A stretch of 5,171 bases of DNA from Bacteroidales bacterium (GTDB lineage Bacteria; Bacteroidota; Bacteroidia; Bacteroidales; WCHB1-69), in assembly GCA_028684405.1 (NCBI GenBank), contig JAQUGA010000181.1, positions 1 through 5,171 on the forward strand, written 5' to 3'. Position numbers and translations under genes: made by a program. Shown here piece after piece: positions 1-5,171 of the stretch. The notes under the pieces are model-generated. The model did not search any database. It saw nothing but the letters and a program-made list of their open reading frames with translations, and was not told the origin of the DNA. Every line of letters begins with the position of its first letter. Positions within the stretch are counted from its first letter, which is position 1.

Positions 1-909
1 CAACAAGGAATGGCAGCTATTTTCGCAGGATTTCCCTCCATCCCAGTTACCACCCTTACCGATTATCCCGAAAAATACTCAAAAGTGCCAAGTCTTCCCA
101 AAATTCTCAATCAACATGGCTGGCACAGCTCCTTTCTTTTTGGTGGTCAACTCCGATATGGAAATATAAAATCGTATGTAATGGCCAATGAATTTCATAA
201 AATTTTGGAAGGCGAAGATTTCCCAAACTCGGTTCCCAAAGGACGTTTAGGCGTTCATGATGAATATCTATTTCAACGGAGCATCGAAGAGTTGAAAACT
301 GAGAAAGAACCTTTTTTCAGCGTTCTTTTTACGCTGAGTTCACATTCACCTTACGATCAACCTATTCAAAATGCCATCAAAAAGGACATTAGCGAATTGC
401 CCTTTATAAACTCGGTTCATTATACCGACAAAGCGCTCGGCGATTACATAAAATGGGCAAAAAATCAAAAATGGTACAACAATACACTCTTTATCATTGT
501 TGCCGATCACAGCCACGTTTCGCATCACAACCATCCTTTGCAAACCTTTGAATATCACCATATTCCGATGCTTTTTATGGGAAATGCAATCAAAGCTGAA
601 TTTAGAGGAACTAAATATGACAAAATTGCTTCTCAAACTGACTTACCAACAACTTTACTAAAGCAACTAAATTTGAATTCCGATGAATTTTTCTGGTCAA
701 AAAATCTATTTAATCCATACACTCCCGAATTTGCCTATTTTGAGCTAAACGAAGGGGTCGGTTGGAAATCGAACGATGGCGTTTTTGTTTATAATTTTAC
801 ACAAGATCATTATTATCAAAAAGACTTGGATTCTATCCATGCTGAAAAAAGTATTATCTTTGGCAAATCATACATACAGGAAGTATACCGTCAATTTATT
901 AACTTTTAA
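1..909 (+). CDS. LTA synthase family sulfatase-fold phosphotransferase, C-terminal part (5' truncated)
   Basis: This is the 3' part of a gene whose start lies upstream. The frame is already open at base 1, and the ATG at base 10 sits inside a conserved stretch (QGMAAIFAGFPSIP), so it is not the true start. There are 302 codons before TAA. Numbering from the first codon in the window, the sulfatase/LtaS-type features are: HDEYLF (86-91); TLSSHSPY (111-118), whose His matches the conserved substrate-site His; HYTDKALGDYI (140-150); VADHSH (167-172), whose Asp-His is the metal-binding pair; HIPMLFMG near 187-194; and SQTDLPTTLL (211-220). Members normally carry several N-terminal membrane helices and a catalytic Thr, then this extracytoplasmic domain; those parts are missing here. 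Known relatives transfer phosphoglycerol from phosphatidylglycerol to a glycolipid or glycan. In a Gram-negative Bacteroidota host the acceptor is unknown, and lipoteichoic acid itself is unlikely. It lies 18 bp upstream of the next gene. The family assignment is firm; the substrate is not. Confidence 0.9.
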   Translation, partial: QQGMAAIFAGFPSIPVTTLTDYPEKYSKVPSLPKILNQHGWHSSFLFGGQLRYGNIKSYVMANEFHKILEGEDFPNSVPKGRLGVHDEYLFQRSIEELKTEKEPFFSVLFTLSSHSPYDQPIQNAIKKDISELPFINSVHYTDKALGDYIKWAKNQKWYNNTLFIIVADHSHVSHHNHPLQTFEYHHIPMLFMGNAIKAEFRGTKYDKIASQTDLPTTLLKQLNLNSDEFFWSKNLFNPYTPEFAYFELNEGVGWKSNDGVFVYNFTQDHYYQKDLDSIHAEKSIIFGKSYIQEVYRQFINF

Positions 910-927
910 TTAGACTCCGATAAACTC
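910..927 (+). other. 18-bp intergenic gap with no Shine-Dalgarno motif
   Basis: The gap between the TAA of the sulfatase gene and the ATG of the giant activase gene is A/T-rich and has no GGAGG-like run. The frame is open from the upstream stop into the gene. The ATG at 928 is the only start codon in that frame ahead of the nucleotide-binding motif, which begins seven codons later, so the start is well fixed. Lack of a Shine-Dalgarno motif is usual in Bacteroidota. The gap is too short for a full promoter, so co-transcription with the upstream gene is likely (inference). Confidence 0.6.
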
Positions 928-3900
928 ATGGATTTTTGCATAAACGTAGGAATTGATGTTGGTTCAACAACCGTTAAGATAGTCATTACCAATGACGAAC
1001 ATGAACTTATTTACAAAAAATACATTCGTCATTTTGCGGAAATTAATAAGGTTGTTCTAAACGCCCTTAAAAGTTTGCATGCCGAATTCAACACAAATTT
1101 AATTCGCTTGGCATTTACAGGCTCCGCCGGAATGGGAATTGCCGAACGCGGAAATTTTGATTTTATCCAAGAGGTTATTGCCTCTTCAAAATTGATTCAG
1201 AAGAAATTTCCGGATATAAATACTTTGGTTGACATTGGCGGCGAAGATTCTAAAATGGTCTTTTTTGAAAAAAACAAACTGCCCGATATTCGTATGAATG
1301 GAAGTTGTGCAGGTGGTACAGGCGCTTTTATCGATCAAATGGCTTCGCTCATGGGTGTTGAAGTAGATGTTTTGAATGAGTTGGCTCAAAATGCCGACAC
1401 CATTTATCCCATCGCTTCCCGCTGCGGAGTTTTTTCAAAAACAGACATCCAAAATCTCATCAGCCGAAACGTGAGCAAAGAAAATATTGCGGCTTCCATT
1501 TTTCATGCGGTGAGCATACAAATTATTAGTTCGCTTTCCAGAGCATACGATTTAAAACCAAAAGTAATGCTTTGCGGGGGACCTTTTGCCTACATTCCAG
1601 CATTGCGAAAAGCATTTATAAAAGCATCTAATCTGCAAGAAAAAGAGATCGTTTTATCCTTGCATGCCGAAGTAATTCCGGCTTGGGGTGCTTCAATTCA
1701 CGCTTTTAGCAAAGACAATTATACCACTTTTGAAAAAGTCATTTCTACAATTGAGAATGCTTCAAAATCAATCCATTCAGATGAATCACACGCATTAAAA
1801 AGCCTTTTTGAAAACGATGAAGAATTCGAAAGCTGGAAAAAGTCGAAAAATCAATATGTAATTCCTGAAATTTCCCTGGAAAAAGCTGATCTTTCTGCAT
1901 GTTTTTTGGGCATTGACGGCGGTTCTACAACTACTAAAATTGTGGTTCTCGACAAAAACGAAAATCTCATTTTCCATTACTACAATAAAAACCAAGCCGA
2001 TACGCTGAAAACTGTTTCTGCAGGTTTAAATACGTTATTTGAAGAAGCAGAAAAACATCAAAAAAAGATTATTATTGCCTCTTCTTGTGTCACTGGTTAT
2101 GGCGAAGACTTGATTCAGAAAGCGTTTCAACTCGATTACGGAATGGTGGAAACCATCGCTCATTTTGCTGCCGCCAAGAAAATACACCCCGAAGTCTCTT
2201 TTATTTTAGATATTGGTGGACAAGATATGAAAGCCGTTTTTATTGAAAAGGGAATTATTAACCGACTGGAAATCAACGAAGCATGTTCCTCTGGTTGCGG
2301 TTCGTTTATCGAAACTTTTGCCGAAAATCTCAATTATTCTGCGGAAAACTTTGCAAATTTAGCCATCACTTCAAAAAAGCCCTGCGATTTGGGAACCCGC
2401 TGCACCGTTTTTATGAACTCCAAAGTGAAACAATCGCTCAGAGAAGGTGCTGAAATTGCTGATATTTCTGCTGGATTGGGCTATTCAGTGATTAAAAACT
2501 GCTTGCACAAAGTTCTTAAAATAAAAGACCTAAGTCTGCTCGGGGAATATATTGTTGTGCAAGGAGGAACTTTCCGAAATACGGCTGTTATTCGGGCATT
2601 GGAACTGGAAACCGGAAAAAAAGTGATGATTAGTAATTATCCCGAACTGATGGGTGCATACGGAGCCGCTCTCTATGCAAAGGATCATAGCGTACACAGT
2701 CAAAGGGAACTCTCTTCACTTATCGAAACAATTCGGTACGAAAAAGAAAACATTAATTGCAAAGGTTGTGAAAACCAATGTACGATAAGCATTTTCAAAT
2801 TTGATAATCACGAAAAATACATTGCTGGAAATAAGTGCGAAAAGGTTTTTTCAAACAGCGGAAAAGAGAACAAAAAGGGTTCAAATTTGGTGATAGAAAA
2901 ATATGAACTCCTTTTTAATCGAGAAACTTCTAAAAAAGATGGGCAAATAAAACTTGGAATTCCAAGAGCTCTGGGTTTGTATGAAAGCTATCCATTTTGG
3001 CATGCTCTGTTTGAAAACAGCGATATTGATGTGATTTTATCCGACCATTCTTCGCCTAAAATACTCAATAGCGGCGCATCTGGAATTATGTCGGACAACA
3101 TTTGTCTGCCTGCAAAAATCACCAACGGACACATTCTAAACTTGATAAGCAAAAAAGTCGACCGTATTTTTGTTCCTTTTGTGGTGCTCGAAAAAGCAGA
3201 AGACAAACAGAGCGTCAACTCATTTAACTGTCCCATTGTGAGTAGCTATTCCGAAGTTTTGAAAAGTGCCATCAATCCGCTAAAAAACCATCAAATTCCT
3301 TTAGATGCTCCTACTTTCAACTTCCGTGATGAAAAACTTCTCGAAAAAGCCTGCTTTTCTTACATAAAGAGTATAAATCCTACTCTTTCCACTTCAAGAA
3401 TAAAAATTGCAATCAAAAAAGCATTTTTAGCACAAATTGAATTTGAAAAAAAATTGACTCAAAGAAGCCAAGAAATTGTAAACAATGCTATTTCAGCAAA
3501 TCGATTGATTGTCGTTTTGGCGGGTCGCCCCTATCATGCCGATCCATTTATTCAGCACAAAATTTCGGAACTTATTGCCGGATTTGATGTAGATGTTATC
3601 ACCGAAGATATTGCCAGGGCTTATGCTGGTTCGCAAAAATCGGTACAAAGTATTATGCAATGGGCTTTTACAAATAGAATTATAAAATCGGCTCTTTGGA
3701 CTTCAGAGGCTCCATCGAATGTGCATTTTGTACAGCTTACCTCTTTTGGCTGTGGTCCGGATGCTTTCATTTTAGACGAAATAACCGATATCCTGCGACA
3801 AAAAGAGAAAAATGCGACCTTTATAAAAATTGATGACATTCAAAACTTAGGTTCCACTAGATTAAGAATCAGGTCTTTAATTGAAAGCATAAAATTAAAA

Positions 3901-5171
3901 ACAGAAACTCAATCAACTCAAAATTTTATCCGAAAACAAAATCCTGCTTTTACAAAATCCGACCAAAAAAGAAAAATATTAATGCCTTGGTTTGGCGATT
4001 TTTACTCGCCTTTTTTACCTCCATTGTTCAAATTAATGGGCTACGAAGCCGAAAACTTGCCACCCAGCGATAGAATGTCAACAGAATTTGGCTTGCAATT
4101 TTCAAACAATGAAGTATGTTATCCTGCCACTTTGATTATTGGCGATTTTATTAAAGCTTTGAAATCGGGCAAATACAATCCCGACGAAATTGCTTTGGGA
4201 ATAACGCAAACAGGCGGACAGTGCCGAGCCACAAACTATTTGGTACTGCTTAAAAAAGCTCTTATTTCGGCTGGATTCGATACCATACCTGTAATTTCTG
4301 TATCTTCGGATAGTGGCACCATCAACCATCAACCTGGTTTTAAAGTCAACTGGTTGAAAATACATAAAACGGTGATTAACACCATGATATATGCAGATTG
4401 CATCGCACAAATGTATTATGCCACAGCTCCCAGAGAGAGAGAAAAAGGAATTACTAAGAAATTAAAAGACAAATACATCAATCTTGGAATAGAAGCCATT
4501 TTGAAAAAGGAGACCAAAGCTCTTTACCATCTGGCAGAATCAGCTGCAGATGAATTTACATCCGTAAATACCCTGAAAAATATTCCCAGAGCAGGCATCG
4601 TAGGTGAAATTTATGTAAAATATAATAATTATGGAAATAAAAACATTATAGAATGGCTGATTAGTCAGGAAATTGAACCTATTGTTCCAGCCCTTTTCGA
4701 TTTTTTCTCCGTCGCTTTTCCCAACGAAACAGCCCGCATTAATGGCCATGTATCAAACAAAAGCATGCCCCGTTTTGCACTCACGTATGTCGAAAAATAC
4801 ATCTATAAAATTGTTCGCAAAATGGAATCCAAAATAAGCCGATTCCCCTATGCCACTCCGCTTGGAAACCCGCACGAAGATGCAAAATTAGCCGAATCTA
4901 TTATCAACATCAATGCACAATTTGGCGAAGGTTGGCGAATTCCATCAGAAATTGCACGATTTGCCGAAATGGGCGTTAATAATATTGTGAGTTTGCAACC
5001 TTTTGGGTGCATTGCCAATCACGTCATTTCAAAAGGGGTTGAAAAAAGAATCAAAGAGTTATATCCTTTGGTAAGCATACTCTATCTTGACTTTGATAGC
5101 GGAATGAGCGAAGCAAATATTTTGAATCGTTTGCATTTTTTGAGTGATAATGCCACCGAAGAAGTTCAACA
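928..5171 (+). CDS. Giant 2-hydroxyacyl-CoA dehydratase activase/reductase-like fusion protein (BadF/BadG/BcrA/BcrD ATPase family, DUF2229), 3' truncated
   Basis: At least 1414 residues are encoded with no internal stop; the window ends inside the gene, probably close to its end since relatives are about 1400-1500 residues. Domain 1 (about 5-258) is an ASKHA ATPase like the activator HgdC: GIDVGSTTVK (8-17), TGSAGMG (64-70), DIGGEDSK (102-109), SCAGGTGAF (126-134, C127), SRCGVF (164-169, C166), LCGGP (215-219). C127 and C166 match the pair that holds the [4Fe-4S] cluster between activator subunits. Domain 2 (about 325-587) repeats the fold: GIDGGSTTTK (328-337), TGYGED (389-394), DIGGQDMK (428-435), ACSSGCGSFIE (452-462), CDLGTRC (486-492), QGGTFRN (545-551). 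A linker follows with C611, C614, C618 and C637. A DUF2229-type domain (about 674-985) contains GIPRALGLYESYPFW, NICLPAK (C726), AGRPYH (865-870) and FGCGPDAF (C942). The C-terminal domain (about 1016-1406) contains NEVCYPA (C1064), GGQCR (C1099) and QPFGCIANH (C1361), and resembles HgdB/BcrC-type subunits. No signal peptide or membrane segment is seen, so it is likely cytoplasmic. Expected role (family-based inference): ATP-driven transfer of low-potential electrons to a reductase-type iron-sulfur site. The substrate is unknown. Confidence 0.93.
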   Translation, partial: MDFCINVGIDVGSTTVKIVITNDEHELIYKKYIRHFAEINKVVLNALKSLHAEFNTNLIRLAFTGSAGMGIAERGNFDFIQEVIASSKLIQKKFPDINTLVDIGGEDSKMVFFEKNKLPDIRMNGSCAGGTGAFIDQMASLMGVEVDVLNELAQNADTIYPIASRCGVFSKTDIQNLISRNVSKENIAASIFHAVSIQIISSLSRAYDLKPKVMLCGGPFAYIPALRKAFIKASNLQEKEIVLSLHAEVIPAWGASIHAFSKDNYTTFEKVISTIENASKSIHSDESHALKSLFENDEEFESWKKSKNQYVIPEISLEKADLSACFLGIDGGSTTTKIVVLDKNENLIFHYYNKNQADTLKTVSAGLNTLFEEAEKHQKKIIIASSCVTGYGEDLIQKAFQLDYGMVETIAHFAAAKKIHPEVSFILDIGGQDMKAVFIEKGIINRLEINEACSSGCGSFIETFAENLNYSAENFANLAITSKKPCDLGTRCTVFMNSKVKQSLREGAEIADISAGLGYSVIKNCLHKVLKIKDLSLLGEYIVVQGGTFRNTAVIRALELETGKKVMISNYPELMGAYGAALYAKDHSVHSQRELSSLIETIRYEKENINCKGCENQCTISIFKFDNHEKYIAGNKCEKVFSNSGKENKKGSNLVIEKYELLFNRETSKKDGQIKLGIPRALGLYESYPFWHALFENSDIDVILSDHSSPKILNSGASGIMSDNICLPAKITNGHILNLISKKVDRIFVPFVVLEKAEDKQSVNSFNCPIVSSYSEVLKSAINPLKNHQIPLDAPTFNFRDEKLLEKACFSYIKSINPTLSTSRIKIAIKKAFLAQIEFEKKLTQRSQEIVNNAISANRLIVVLAGRPYHADPFIQHKISELIAGFDVDVITEDIARAYAGSQKSVQSIMQWAFTNRIIKSALWTSEAPSNVHFVQLTSFGCGPDAFILDEITDILRQKEKNATFIKIDDIQNLGSTRLRIRSLIESIKLKTETQSTQNFIRKQNPAFTKSDQKRKILMPWFGDFYSPFLPPLFKLMGYEAENLPPSDRMSTEFGLQFSNNEVCYPATLIIGDFIKALKSGKYNPDEIALGITQTGGQCRATNYLVLLKKALISAGFDTIPVISVSSDSGTINHQPGFKVNWLKIHKTVINTMIYADCIAQMYYATAPREREKGITKKLKDKYINLGIEAILKKETKALYHLAESAADEFTSVNTLKNIPRAGIVGEIYVKYNNYGNKNIIEWLISQEIEPIVPALFDFFSVAFPNETARINGHVSNKSMPRFALTYVEKYIYKIVRKMESKISRFPYATPLGNPHEDAKLAESIININAQFGEGWRIPSEIARFAEMGVNNIVSLQPFGCIANHVISKGVEKRIKELYPLVSILYLDFDSGMSEANILNRLHFLSDNATEEVQ

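Noticed and set aside
10..12. ATG as the start of the sulfatase-like gene
   Set aside because: It lies within a conserved motif of the family, the frame is open to base 1, and the protein would lack its membrane domain and catalytic Thr; the gene is truncated by the window edge.
346..636. Minus-strand open frame of 96 codons
   Set aside because: It lies entirely antisense to the well-supported sulfatase-fold domain and shows no recognisable domain.
855..862. TATCTTTG, a match to the Bacteroidota -7 promoter consensus TAnnTTTG, about 65 bp upstream of the giant gene start
   Set aside because: No TTG-type -33 element lies at the expected spacing, the match is inside the upstream coding sequence, and an 8-mer this A/T-rich is expected often by chance.
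1186..1995. Minus-strand open frames at 1186-1389 and 1795-1995
   Set aside because: They are shadows of the first ATPase domain and of the inter-domain linker plus the start of the second ATPase domain.
2988..4749. Several minus-strand open frames of 69-102 codons (2988-3236, 3621-3839, 4102-4410, 4540-4749)
   Set aside because: All are antisense to the giant coding sequence, whose frame is continuous and rich in family motifs; their translations show no recognisable domains.
928..5171. Possibility that the giant frame is several genes joined by a sequencing or assembly error
   Set aside because: Reading codon by codon, the frame has no stop or frame change, the family motifs continue in one phase throughout, and the length and domain order match the known large activase-related proteins.

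Overview
The window holds two same-strand genes and almost nothing else. Both are cut by the window edges: the first lacks its 5' end and the second lacks its last few codons. The DNA is A/T-rich, the genes are tightly packed (18 bp apart), and there is no Shine-Dalgarno-like purine run before the second start. Together with the protein types, this suggests an anaerobic or facultative member of the Bacteroidota. That assignment is inference, because no marker gene is present.

Bases 1-909 encode the C-terminal part of an LTA-synthase-type sulfatase-fold phosphotransferase. It is a membrane-anchored enzyme of the alkaline phosphatase superfamily that acts outside the cytoplasmic membrane. The metal-binding Asp-His pair and the conserved substrate-site His are visible. 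The membrane domain and the catalytic Thr lie upstream of the window.

Bases 928-5171 are one uninterrupted reading frame of at least 1414 codons. It encodes a giant multidomain protein of the 2-hydroxyacyl-CoA dehydratase activator / BadF-BadG-BcrA-BcrD ATPase family. In order it has: an activator-type ASKHA ATPase domain with the two expected cluster cysteines; a second ASKHA domain with a different cysteine pattern; a short cysteine-rich linker; a DUF2229-type domain; and a C-terminal domain resembling the HgdB/BcrC-type dehydratase or reductase subunits. The last two look like diverged copies of each other. The polypeptide can therefore be read as a fused pseudo-dimeric ATPase plus a fused pseudo-dimeric iron-sulfur reductase, which would be a complete ATP-driven low-potential electron device in one chain. 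The overall family is known from many anaerobes, but to my knowledge its physiological substrate is not established.

The two genes are probably co-transcribed because of their spacing, but no functional link between them can be read from the sequence. I see no RNA genes, mobile elements, CRISPR arrays, terminators or convincing promoters. The minus-strand open frames are shadows of these two genes.
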